DNA of 64,000 nt from Arthrobacter sp. 131MFCol6.1 (GTDB taxonomy: Bacteria > Actinomycetota > Actinomycetes > Actinomycetales > Micrococcaceae), in assembly GCF_000374925.1 (NCBI RefSeq), contig NZ_KB895543.1, positions 124,001-188,000 of the forward strand. Direction: 5' to 3'. Position numbers and translations under genes: made by a program. Positions 1 to 7,511 of the stretch are shown one piece after another (positions within the stretch are counted from its first letter, which is position 1; the number at the start of each line of letters is the position of its first letter). The notes beneath the pieces were generated by a model. That model saw only the letters and a program-made list of their open reading frames with translations. It had not been told where the DNA came from and did no database searches.

Positions 1-143
1 GCGGCGGCGATGGCGGCTTCGAGGTCCTGGACCGTGTGGACCGGTGCTTCGCCCACCGGCTGGCCGGTGGCCGGGTCAAAGATCGTGCGGGTTTCACCGG
101 ACACCGGCGTGATCGCGGCGAGAAGGGCGTCGTAGGTTTCCAT
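1..143 (-). CDS. Aldehyde dehydrogenase, N-terminal fragment (cut by window edge)
   Basis: Only the first 47 codons lie in the window. The protein starts METYDALLAAITPVSGETR and continues with the ALDH-typical stretch IFDPATGQPVGEAPVHTV, the N-terminal arm of NAD(P)-dependent aldehyde dehydrogenases. The ATG at 143 has GGAG about nine bases upstream. It is transcribed away from the permease that starts at 470. Next to the copper amine oxidase at 5067 its likely job is oxidation of the aldehyde released from the amine (for example phenylacetaldehyde to phenylacetate). The substrate is inferred from context; catalytic Cys and Glu lie outside the window. Confidence 0.8.
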   Translation of the reverse strand, partial: METYDALLAAITPVSGETRTIFDPATGQPVGEAPVHTVQDLEAAIAA

Positions 144-469
144 AGGGGTACTCCACATCGAGTAGGTCAGAGATCGCGGCCGGTGCGGCCTGAGAGTGCT
201 GCTTCAAGCGTGCTCCGGCGAGGGTCCAAGGGGCTTGTCTATCCGCGAAGAGCTGTTGTGCGGGAGCGAACGGAACGCCGGAAGCATTCCCAAGGCTGCG
301 GACCGGGGGACGTCCTCCCCGCCATGCAGGCGGCGCACGAGCTGACTACGCTCAGGAACAACAACCGGTCGCTAATCGACAAAAGCGTGACGAGCGCCAC
401 CTGCCATGCTGGATTTCACGGTGCAACGCACCCCCATTTCCCAGACTCATGACCGTTAAGAAGGATCCG
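144..469. promoter_or_regulatory. Divergent intergenic region between aldehyde dehydrogenase and permease
   Basis: About 326 bases without a convincing gene; open frames here are shadows. Both flanking genes read outward, so the promoters of each must lie here. A weak SD (AAGGA at 461-465) precedes the permease start at 470. I see no clear long dyad. Given the FeaR-like regulator at 3252-4223, this is a reasonable place for its binding sites, which is inference only. Confidence 0.4.
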
Positions 470-1939
470 ATGAGTATTTCAAATTCCGATTCCCGGACCG
501 CAGAATCCAGCCCCCGCACGGAGCACTCCACCGCGCTGCGTGCCGGCAGCGTCGGCGTCATGGGCATTCTCTTCTTTGTTTTGTCAGCCCAGGCGCCGTT
601 GACCGGAATCGTCGGGGCATCACCGCTGGCGGCGGCCCTCGGCAACGGTCCCGGTGCGCCCGGCGCGTATCTGGTGGTGGGCATCGTGATCGTGATCTTT
701 GCCGTCGGGTTCGTCGCGATGAGCCGCAAGATCCAGGCCAACGGCGCCTTCTACGCCTATGTCACCGCCGCCTTCGGGCGGAGGGTCGGCGCGGGAGCGG
801 CGTGGCTCGCGCTCCTCGCGTACAGCACGGTCCAGGCCGCGATGTATGGGCTGTACGGCGCGGCGTTCTCGGGGCTCCTCGGGTCCGCCGGGATCGTGGT
901 CCCCTGGTGGCTTCTGGCCGTCATCACCATGGCGGGCGTGCAGGTGCTGGGCTCCCTCAATATCGAACTCGGGGCCCGGGTCCTGGCGGTGCTCGTGGGC
1001 CTGGAGGTCGCCATCCTGCTCATGTTCGGGTTCGCCGTGCTGTTGCGGGGCGGCGGACCGGAGGGGATCAGCCTGGCGGCGTCCTTCTCTCCCGCGGCGA
1101 TCGGCGCGGGCGCCCCGGGCGTTGCCATCATGTTCGCCGTCGCCTCCATGTTTGGCTTCGAATCAACGGCCATCTACTCGGCCGAGGCCAAGGACGCCCA
1201 CCGCACGGTCGCCCGGGCCACGTACCTTTCGGTAGGCGTCATCGCGGTCTTCTTCTCCTTCATATCTTGGATGCTGGTCAGCTACTACGGACCCTCGCAC
1301 GTCATCGACGCGGCGGGCGCGGCCCTCGAATCGGGCGATTCCACCTCCTTCGTGCTGACCCCGATGGTGGAACTGTTCGGGCCGTGGGCCGGAACAGTCA
1401 CCGGCATGCTGCTCGTGACCTCCCTGCTGGCCGGCATCATCGCCTTCCACAACGGCATCAACCGCTACCTCCATTCGCTGGCCCTGCGCGGGTCGATGCC
1501 CCGCATAGTGGCCCGGACCAACCGGCACAAGGCACCCGCCGTCGCCGCGCGGATCCAGACCGTGGTCGCCTTCCTGCTCGTGGCGCCGTTCGCGGTGCTG
1601 TCCCTGGATCCTGTCCTGACCCTCTTTTCCTGGTTCAGCGGGCTGGCCGTGGCGGCGCTCCTGGTGCTCTACATGCTCTGCTCGCTGGCCGTCGTCGCGT
1701 ACTTCCGGCGGGAAAAGGTGCCCGGCCAGCTCTGGCAGACCGCGGTGGCACCGGTGCTCGCCACCCTGCTGCTCGGCTGGGTCCTGTCCCTCGTCATCAG
1801 CAACTTCACCGCACTGATAGGCGGCAGTGCCGAAACGGCCGTGGGCCTGCTGCTGACCGTACCCATTGTGTTTGCCGCCGGTGTGCTGGTGGAAATTGCC
1901 GTGGAACGCAGGGCCGCGCGCGCAGGGGCCACGGCCTGA
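470..1939 (+). CDS. APC-superfamily amino acid/amine permease
   Basis: A 489-residue cytoplasmic-membrane transporter with about 12 hydrophobic segments. The N-terminus has the APC pattern: a polar tail, then VGVMGILFFVLSAQAPLTGI as TM1 with its unwound glycine-rich stretch. The C-terminus alternates hydrophobic segments and ends with Arg-rich VERRAARAGA. An ATG at 449 is in frame, but the ATG at 470 has AAGGATCCG just before it and is preferred. It lies between an aldehyde dehydrogenase and a 2-oxoglutarate oxygenase, close to copper amine oxidase. The likely role is proton- or cation-coupled import of the amine or amino acid that this locus degrades; substrate not provable from sequence. 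Confidence 0.85.
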   Translation: MSISNSDSRTAESSPRTEHSTALRAGSVGVMGILFFVLSAQAPLTGIVGASPLAAALGNGPGAPGAYLVVGIVIVIFAVGFVAMSRKIQANGAFYAYVTAAFGRRVGAGAAWLALLAYSTVQAAMYGLYGAAFSGLLGSAGIVVPWWLLAVITMAGVQVLGSLNIELGARVLAVLVGLEVAILLMFGFAVLLRGGGPEGISLAASFSPAAIGAGAPGVAIMFAVASMFGFESTAIYSAEAKDAHRTVARATYLSVGVIAVFFSFISWMLVSYYGPSHVIDAAGAALESGDSTSFVLTPMVELFGPWAGTVTGMLLVTSLLAGIIAFHNGINRYLHSLALRGSMPRIVARTNRHKAPAVAARIQTVVAFLLVAPFAVLSLDPVLTLFSWFSGLAVAALLVLYMLCSLAVVAYFRREKVPGQLWQTAVAPVLATLLLGWVLSLVISNFTALIGGSAETAVGLLLTVPIVFAAGVLVEIAVERRAARAGATA

Positions 1940-2089
1940 CGGTCGGGCGACGGGGGCCTGCCTGAGGGCGCTGCCCTGCTCCGGATGTCTTATTTCGACA
2001 CGTTTATCTTCATCGCGGCAGTTCCGTCCGTAACATTGGAGCCAATAGAGGCTTCGGCTTGCCAAATTCGCTGTAAAGGACTAGACGCA

Positions 2090-3103
2090 TTGTCACTCGA
2101 ATCATTGCCCGTCCTGGACTTCTCTCGATTGACTGCAGGGCCGGAGGAGGCCTCCCAGTTTCGGGACGAACTGCGTAACGCCATGCATGAAGTCGGGTTC
2201 CTTTATCTGGCAGGCCACGGCATCCCGCAGGAGCTCATAGACGCCATGCTCGACGTCTCACGCCGCTTCTTCGAATTGCCCGACGAGCAGAAACTCGCCG
2301 TCGAGAACGTTCACAGCCCGCAGTTCCGCGGCTACACCCGCGTCGGCGGCGAACTCACGGACGGCGCGGTCGACTGGCGCGAGCAGATCGACATTGGCGT
2401 CGAGCGTGACGCTGTGGAGCCGGGCGCCGGCGTCGCTGACTACTGGCGCCTGGAGGGGACCAACCTGTGGCCGGATGCACTGCCCGAAATGCGGGCGATT
2501 GTCTCTGAGTGGACCGAGCGGCTGAGCGCCATTTCCCTCGCTCTCCTGCGGGCGCTTGCCGTGTCCCTCGGAGCGCCAGAGGACACCTTCGACGCGGCGT
2601 TTGCCGCACGGGCTTTCCCACTGCTCAAGATTGTGCGTTATCCAGGGGAGTCCAATCCGGAGCCGAAGCAGGGTGTCGGGTCCCACCGCGACGGCGGCGT
2701 CCTGACGCTCCTCCTGGTCGAACCCGGAAAGGGCGGACTCCAGGTCGAGTACCAGGGGAGGTGGATCGACGCACCCCAGGTTCCCGGAACATTCGTGGTC
2801 AACATCGGCGAGATGCTCGAGCTGGCCACGAACGGCTACCTCAAGGCGACTCTGCACCGCGTGATCTCGCCCCTTCGCGGCACTGACAGGATCTCGCTTC
2901 CCTTCTTCTACAACCCGGCGCTGGACGCGACGATGCCCCAGCTCGCGGTGAGCCAGGAGTTTCAGTCCAAGGCCCGCGGACTGTCGGTTGACCCGACCAA
3001 CAGCCCGATCCTGGAGACCTACGGGGACAACGCCCTTCGCTACCGGCTCCGGGCCCACCCGAACGTCGCCGCAGCCCACCACGCGGATCTCATCACGAAC
3101 TGA
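2090..3103 (+). CDS. Isopenicillin N synthase-like 2-oxoglutarate/Fe(II) oxygenase
   Basis: 337 residues, the usual size for the family. The N-terminal DIOX_N domain (about 1-130: LPVLDFSRL, FLYLAGHGIP) is followed by the double-stranded beta-helix domain. Fe(II) ligands are visible as H199, D201 (GSHRDGG) and H256 (TLHRV); the 2-oxoglutarate clamp is R267-x-S269 (DRISLPFF). The frame is open back to 1985, but TTG at 2090 has AAAGGA nine bases upstream and starts with the family-typical LPVLDFS, so it is chosen. It follows the permease by 150 bases on the same strand. Members hydroxylate or desaturate small molecules; no ACV synthetase is nearby, so penicillin synthesis is not implied. Substrate unknown. 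Confidence 0.85.
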   Translation: MSLESLPVLDFSRLTAGPEEASQFRDELRNAMHEVGFLYLAGHGIPQELIDAMLDVSRRFFELPDEQKLAVENVHSPQFRGYTRVGGELTDGAVDWREQIDIGVERDAVEPGAGVADYWRLEGTNLWPDALPEMRAIVSEWTERLSAISLALLRALAVSLGAPEDTFDAAFAARAFPLLKIVRYPGESNPEPKQGVGSHRDGGVLTLLLVEPGKGGLQVEYQGRWIDAPQVPGTFVVNIGEMLELATNGYLKATLHRVISPLRGTDRISLPFFYNPALDATMPQLAVSQEFQSKARGLSVDPTNSPILETYGDNALRYRLRAHPNVAAAHHADLITN

Positions 3104-3159
3104 CGTCCCCGCGGGAGCCGCAATCTGAAGCCCGGAGTCCCGCCGGCGAAACTAGCCAG

Positions 3160-3192
3160 CGCAGCAGCCCGGCAACCTGCCGGGCTGCTGCG
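3160..3192. terminator. Hairpin between convergent genes
   Basis: A perfect 15-bp GC-rich stem (arms 3160-3174 and 3178-3192) with a three-base loop lies between the convergent oxygenase and AraC genes. There is no U-tract on either strand, so it is a transcription barrier or bidirectional terminator by position rather than a textbook intrinsic terminator. Confidence 0.6.
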
Positions 3193-3251
3193 AGCAACCA
3201 TCGAAGGTGCTGGCAACAGCAGGGCCTTCCAGCCGCGGATCAAAGTCATCT

Positions 3252-4223
3252 TCAAGCGCCGCGCCGCCAGTCGCTGGGGGATTCGCCGAAGGCATCACGG
3301 AAGGTACGGCTGAAATGGGCCGCATCCAGGAAGCCCCAGCGCGCGGCCACGGTTCCCACCGGCATTCCGGCCAGGAGCGGATCCCGCAGTTCGCGGCGCG
3401 CCCCCTCCAGCCGCTGGGTCCGGATCCAGCTCGCCACGGTGGTTCCGGATTCATGGAAGACGTTGTGCAGGTGCCGTGTGGAAATGAAATGGGCCGCCGC
3501 GATGGACGCCGGTGAGAGCAGCGGATCGGCCAGATGGGCGTCGATATACTCGCGGACGGAGGCCGCCAGCAGGGCCTGCGGCCTCATGCGGTCGGGGGAC
3601 ATGTCCAGTTCCGAATGCAGCATCGTGGAGACGAGATCGAGGGCATTTGTGGCGAGGCGGGACCCACTGGGGCCGCTCAGCGCATCCAGGTTCTCCGCAA
3701 GGTGGGCGATGAACGGCCCGACAATCGCGGCGAGGCCGCCGTCGGAGGCCATCCGCACGGCCGAAAGCTGCGCGATGCAGTCCGGCGGCAGGGACAGCGC
3801 GTCCCATGGAAACATCATCACCATGAGCCGGGCGTCGCCCTCGAAGGCAAGCGTGTACGGGCGGCTGGTGTCATAGATGGAGAGATCACCCGGATGCAGG
3901 ACTGCCTCGCGGTTGTCCTGGATGAGGAGCCCGGTGCCCTGAAGCTGGAGATTGAGCTTGAAATAACGCTGGTTGGACTGTGCAATCAGCGCCGGCGTGC
4001 GGTGGACCTCATGGCTCGTTGAGGAGACCTCGACGAGTGCCACACGGTCCAGCCTGCGGGCCCGCATGCGGCCGCGGAAGTTGTCCGCATCGGCGCTCGA
4101 GGCGGCCAGGGGAACGAAGGACTCCGCGACGAGGTGCCGCCAGTGGTCGAAGGATTCTGCCGTGCTGGTGAGGACATCCTGTCCGGCGGGACTGGGCGAT
4201 GGGCGGGCTGCAACTGCGGTCAT
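3252..4223 (-). CDS. AraC-family transcriptional regulator (FeaR-like)
   Basis: 323 residues. The N-terminal two thirds matches the AraC-binding-like (cupin-type) sensor of FeaR-type regulators: YFKLNLQLQGTGLLIQDN, then LHPGDLSIYDTSRPY. The C-terminal 100 residues hold two helix-turn-helix motifs (PLLSPASIAAAHFISTRHL and VGTVAARWGFLDAAHFSRTF), ending ESPSDWRR as usual. FeaR-type proteins activate amine oxidase and aldehyde dehydrogenase genes in response to aromatic amines or aldehydes, which fits the copper amine oxidase less than 1 kb away. Co-regulation of the permease and ALDH is inferred. The ATG at 4223 lies downstream of an A/T-rich inverted repeat (4307-4336). Confidence 0.9.
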   Translation of the reverse strand: MTAVAARPSPSPAGQDVLTSTAESFDHWRHLVAESFVPLAASSADADNFRGRMRARRLDRVALVEVSSTSHEVHRTPALIAQSNQRYFKLNLQLQGTGLLIQDNREAVLHPGDLSIYDTSRPYTLAFEGDARLMVMMFPWDALSLPPDCIAQLSAVRMASDGGLAAIVGPFIAHLAENLDALSGPSGSRLATNALDLVSTMLHSELDMSPDRMRPQALLAASVREYIDAHLADPLLSPASIAAAHFISTRHLHNVFHESGTTVASWIRTQRLEGARRELRDPLLAGMPVGTVAARWGFLDAAHFSRTFRDAFGESPSDWRRGA

Positions 4224-4306
4224 AGAAGATCCTGACGCCGTCGTACTTCTGGGAATGTGTCATGGGACACAGTCCTCTCAGGGTAGCGCCGCAGCCCGCC
4301 GATGTC

Positions 4307-4336
4307 ATCTTTTTTCGACACTCGGCGAAAAAAGAT
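4307..4336. promoter_or_regulatory. A/T-rich inverted repeat between the two regulator genes
   Basis: Perfect 11-bp arms ATCTTTTTTCG and CGAAAAAAGAT are separated by eight bases, in the gap between the end of the tetR-like gene (4356) and the start of the araC-like gene (4223), both minus strand. On either strand the T-run lies within the stem, so it could be a terminator of the tetR gene or an operator for the araC promoter. Confidence 0.45.
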
Positions 4337-4355
4337 TGCCCGAAGCCCAGCGGGC

Positions 4356-4946
4356 CTAGCAGGCCAGCAGGGTCAGGAACCCCTCCAGCTGCTCGTTCAG
4401 CCCGAGTTCCACCTGGCCCTCCGGGGCGAGTGCCGCCGCGATCTGCGCGCCAAGGAGAAGATTGAGCAGTTGCCCGGACAGGGCGGCATCGTCGACGGCG
4501 GTGGTGACGGCGCCGGCCCGCCGCGCCTCGGCAAGGTACTGCCGCATCGCCGCGAGCCACTGCTCCATCGAATCCCGGTGGATCCGGGCCTTGCCGGGGT
4601 CGTTGATGGCTTTCTGCCAGAACGGGATGACAATCCGGGCCTCGTTGATCCGCTCCTCATCCAGCGGCAGCACCTCGACGCAAAATGACCGCAGGGCCGC
4701 GAGGCCGGACTGCCCGGCGGTGACTTCCGCGATGCGCTCGTTGGTGCGGTTGAAGACGTGCCCGAACGCGAACGTCAGCAGGTCATCCTTGGTGGGGAAG
4801 TAGGGCTTGAGGGCGCCGTTCGCAAAGCCTGCCTCGAGGGCGATTTCCCGCATGGTGGCACTTTCAATCCCGAGCCGGGCGATGATCCGCCACGTGGCGT
4901 CGACGAGTTCAAGCCGCCGCTGGTCGTGGTCGACAATCTTTGGCAC
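4356..4946 (-). CDS. TetR/AcrR-family regulator (BetI-like)
   Basis: 196 residues. The N-terminal HTH reads ATWRIIARLGIESATMREIALEAGFANGALKPYFPTKDDLL (split over residues about 15-55), the classic TetR_N pattern. The C-terminal ligand domain resembles the BetI-type C domain (FCVEVLPLDEER, IHRDSMEQWLAAMRQYL). The frame extends to an ATG at 4988, but GTG at 4946 is preceded by GGGGAG and starts right before the HTH (VPKIVDHDQRR), so it is chosen. It is divergent from the copper amine oxidase with 120 bases between them, so autoregulation and control of the oxidase are likely. Ligand unknown; an amine or aldehyde is a fair guess. Confidence 0.88.
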   Translation of the reverse strand: MPKIVDHDQRRLELVDATWRIIARLGIESATMREIALEAGFANGALKPYFPTKDDLLTFAFGHVFNRTNERIAEVTAGQSGLAALRSFCVEVLPLDEERINEARIVIPFWQKAINDPGKARIHRDSMEQWLAAMRQYLAEARRAGAVTTAVDDAALSGQLLNLLLGAQIAAALAPEGQVELGLNEQLEGFLTLLAC

Positions 4947-4991
4947 CGGGCAGCTCCCCAAATATTTTGCGTCGGACTCTTGTGGCACAGC

Positions 4992-5026
4992 TTACATTTC
5001 CGTATTCTCTACAACTATAGAAAATA
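4992..5026 (+). promoter_or_regulatory. Putative promoter and operator of the copper amine oxidase
   Basis: In the tetR-oxidase divergent region, TTACAT (4992-4997) and TATAGA (5016-5021) are spaced by 18 bases and could form a promoter for the oxidase. An imperfect dyad, TTCTCTA-CAAC-TATAGAA, at about 5005-5022 covers the -10 box, as expected for a TetR repressor site. The region is strikingly AT-rich for this genome. Not proven. Confidence 0.4.
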
Positions 5027-5066
5027 AAGTTCTGACCCGCCAGGGTCCCCGAACGAAGGCCGTCTG

Positions 5067-7025
5067 ATGACCGCACACACTGAGACCCGCACCTCGTTGA
5101 GTCCGTACAGCCCGTACAGTCTGGCCGCGGACGCCGAAATCACCGCAGTCCAGGGCATCCTGCGCGCGGCCGGCCTGCTGGGCGAGACCAGGCGCATCGC
5201 GTACCTGGGCCTGGTGGACCCTGCCAGGAACGCGCCGGCGGGAACCGAGGACCGCCGGTTCCGGGTCTTCGTGCACGACGCCTCCGGGGGGAAACCGGCC
5301 GACGTGACCGTCTCCGTGTCCAGCGGCACGGTGATTTCCGTCGTCGAACTGGACACGGCGGTGACCGGCGAGCTTCCTGTCCTGGAAGAGGAGTTCGAGG
5401 TCGTCGAGGAGCTCCTGGCCACGGACGAGCGGTGGCTTAAGGCGCTGGCCAACCGTGACCTGGACGTGAGCAAGGTCCGCGTTGCCCCGCTGTCTGCCGG
5501 GGTGTTCGAGTACCCGGAGGAAAAGGGCCGCCGGATCCTCCGCGGCCTGGCCTTCGTGCAGAATTTCCCCGAGGACAGCGCCTGGGCGCACCCCGTGGAC
5601 GGCCTCGTGGCGTACGTCGACGTCGTCAGCAAGGAAGTCACGCAGGTGCTGGACACCGGCGTCGTCCCGATTCCCGCGGAGCACGGCAACTACACCGACC
5701 CGGAGCTCACCGGCCCGCTGCGGACCACGCAGAAGCCCATCACCATCACCCAGCCCGAGGGACCCAGCTTCACGGTCACCGGCGGCAACCACGTCGAATG
5801 GGAAAAGTGGAGCGTCGACGTCGGCTTCGACGTCCGCGAGGGGGTGGTGCTGCACAACCTTGCCTTCCAGGACGGCGACCGCTTGCGTCCCATCATCAAC
5901 CGGGCATCCATCGCCGAAATGGTGGTCCCGTACGGGGACCCGTCGCCGATCCGGTCGTGGCAGAACTACTTCGACACCGGCGAATACCTCGTGGGCCAGT
6001 ACGCCAACTCCCTGGAACTGGGCTGCGACTGCCTCGGCGAGATCACCTACCTCAGCCCCGTCATCAGCGATGCCTTCGGCAACCCCCGGGAGATCCGCAA
6101 CGGCATCTGCATGCACGAGGAAGACTGGGGCATCCTGGCCAAGCACAGCGACCTCTGGACGGGCATCAACTACACCCGCCGCAACCGCCGCCTGGTGATC
6201 TCCTTCTTCACCACGATCGGCAACTACGACTACGGCTTCTACTGGTACCTCTACCTCGACGGCACCATCGAGTTCGAGGCCAAGGCCACCGGCGTCGTTT
6301 TCACCTCCGCCTACCCGGAGGGCGGCTCGGCCAACATCTCCCAGCTCGCCCCGGGCCTGGGCGCTCCGTTCCATCAGCACCTGTTCAGCGCCCGCCTGGA
6401 CATGGCGATCGACGGCCTCACCAACCGGGTGGAGGAGGAGGACGTGGTCCGCCAGGGAATGGGCGAGGGCAACGAACGCGGCAACGCCTTCTCGCGGAAG
6501 CGGACTGTCCTGGCGCGCGAGTCGGAAGCCGTCCGGGAAGCCGACGCGCGCAGCGGCCGGACCTGGATCATTTCCAATCCGGAATCACGCAACCGCTTGG
6601 GCGAACCCGTGGGCTACAAGCTGCATGCCCAGGGCCAGCCCACTCTGTTGGCAGACCCGGAGTCCTCCATCGCCCGGCGCGCGGCCTTTGCCACGAAGGA
6701 CCTGTGGGTCACCCGGTTCGCGGAGGAGGAGCGGTACCCCACCGGGGACTTCGTCAACCAGCACGCCGGGGGAGCAGGCCTGCCGGCCTATGTTGCCCAG
6801 GACCGCGACATCGACGGCCAGGACATCGTGGTGTGGCACACCTTCGGGCTGACGCACTTCCCCCGGATCGAGGACTGGCCCATCATGCCGGTGGACACGG
6901 TCGGCTTCAAGCTCCGTCCCGAGGGCTTCTTCGACCGCAGCCCCGTGCTGGATGTGCCGGCCAACGCTCAACAGTCCTCTGGTTGCCATGGCGATGGCGA
7001 CCCCGGCGCACACTGCCACAGCTAG
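5067..7025 (+). CDS. Copper-containing primary amine oxidase (phenylethylamine oxidase type)
   Basis: 652 residues; close to the A. globiformis phenylethylamine oxidase (AGAO) over its whole length, as I recall that sequence. It converts primary arylalkylamines (phenylethylamine, tyramine) plus O2 and water to aldehyde, NH3 and H2O2. Landmarks: catalytic base D303 in YFDTGEY; topaquinone precursor Y387 in [11 protein letters not shown]; copper ligands H436 and H438 (HQHLF) and H597 (GLTHFPR). Numbering is five above AGAO. No signal peptide, so cytosolic. The C-terminus ends in a His/Cys-rich tail ([16 protein letters not shown]). The ATG at 5067 has GAAGG upstream. TetR and AraC regulators and an ALDH sit beside it, making a complete amine-to-acid route. 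Confidence 0.97.
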   Translation: MTAHTETRTSLSPYSPYSLAADAEITAVQGILRAAGLLGETRRIAYLGLVDPARNAPAGTEDRRFRVFVHDASGGKPADVTVSVSSGTVISVVELDTAVTGELPVLEEEFEVVEELLATDERWLKALANRDLDVSKVRVAPLSAGVFEYPEEKGRRILRGLAFVQNFPEDSAWAHPVDGLVAYVDVVSKEVTQVLDTGVVPIPAEHGNYTDPELTGPLRTTQKPITITQPEGPSFTVTGGNHVEWEKWSVDVGFDVREGVVLHNLAFQDGDRLRPIINRASIAEMVVPYGDPSPIRSWQNYFDTGEYLVGQYANSLELGCDCLGEITYLSPVISDAFGNPREIRNGICMHEEDWGILAKHSDLWTGINYTRRNRRLVISFFTTIGNYDYGFYWYLYLDGTIEFEAKATGVVFTSAYPEGGSANISQLAPGLGAPFHQHLFSARLDMAIDGLTNRVEEEDVVRQGMGEGNERGNAFSRKRTVLARESEAVREADARSGRTWIISNPESRNRLGEPVGYKLHAQGQPTLLADPESSIARRAAFATKDLWVTRFAEEERYPTGDFVNQHAGGAGLPAYVAQDRDIDGQDIVVWHTFGLTHFPRIEDWPIMPVDTVGFKLRPEGFFDRSPVLDVPANAQQSSGCHGDGDPGAHCHS

Positions 7026-7034
7026 GCCGACGCC

Positions 7035-7487
7035 GTGAGTGCCGCCGCCAGCTTGGGCCGCCGGGCCGGCATCACCGGCATCGTCTTCCATTCCCGGACC
7101 TGCGCCGCCGTGACGGCGGCGTCGTGCCTCGCGCATCTGTGGCTGGTCGCCGGGAACCAGCACGGGACGTGGCTGAACCTGCTCATGCTCGCCATGGTGG
7201 CGGTATGCCTGCCGTGCGCCGTGCACGTCCTGCGCCACGGCCGCATCAGCGCCCTTCGCCAGGTGATGGCCGCGGCACTGGCGATGACCGGCGTGCACGC
7301 GGTCCTGCTTCTCGGAGCCGGGGCCGGCGGCGCGGGCCACAGCCACCATGGAACCGCTGCCGCCGCTTCGGCCGGCACGTCGCCGTCGGGCTCCTTGGCG
7401 CTGCTGGCGGTCATGGCGCTGGAAATGACGACGGCGCTGCTCGCCGCGACGCTCCTGGCCCGGCTCCGCGCGCAGCCCCGCGGCTGA
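7035..7487 (+). CDS. Small membrane protein next to amine oxidase, His-rich loop
   Basis: 150 residues, no family recognised. It begins nine bases after the amine oxidase stop (GTG at 7035) and is probably co-transcribed. There are about four hydrophobic segments (around residues 20-38, 46-62, 76-95 and 120-142). The third and fourth are joined by a loop with GHSHHG followed by an Ala/Ser/Thr stretch; Met residues occur in the membrane segments. The layout recalls small membrane proteins that handle copper, and the upstream enzyme needs copper, but the link is inference. The start is weakly supported, as no strong SD precedes it. Confidence 0.65.
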   Translation: MSAAASLGRRAGITGIVFHSRTCAAVTAASCLAHLWLVAGNQHGTWLNLLMLAMVAVCLPCAVHVLRHGRISALRQVMAAALAMTGVHAVLLLGAGAGGAGHSHHGTAAAASAGTSPSGSLALLAVMALEMTTALLAATLLARLRAQPRG

Positions 7488-7511
7488 CGCATCAGTCCGG
7501 CCGGGACAATG

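Noticed and set aside
36..452. 138-residue plus-strand frame at the window start
   Set aside because: It runs antisense to the aldehyde dehydrogenase start and through the divergent promoter region.
2090..3103. Beta-lactam biosynthesis gene
   Set aside because: The oxygenase is IPNS-like only at superfamily level; no ACV synthetase or other beta-lactam gene is nearby.
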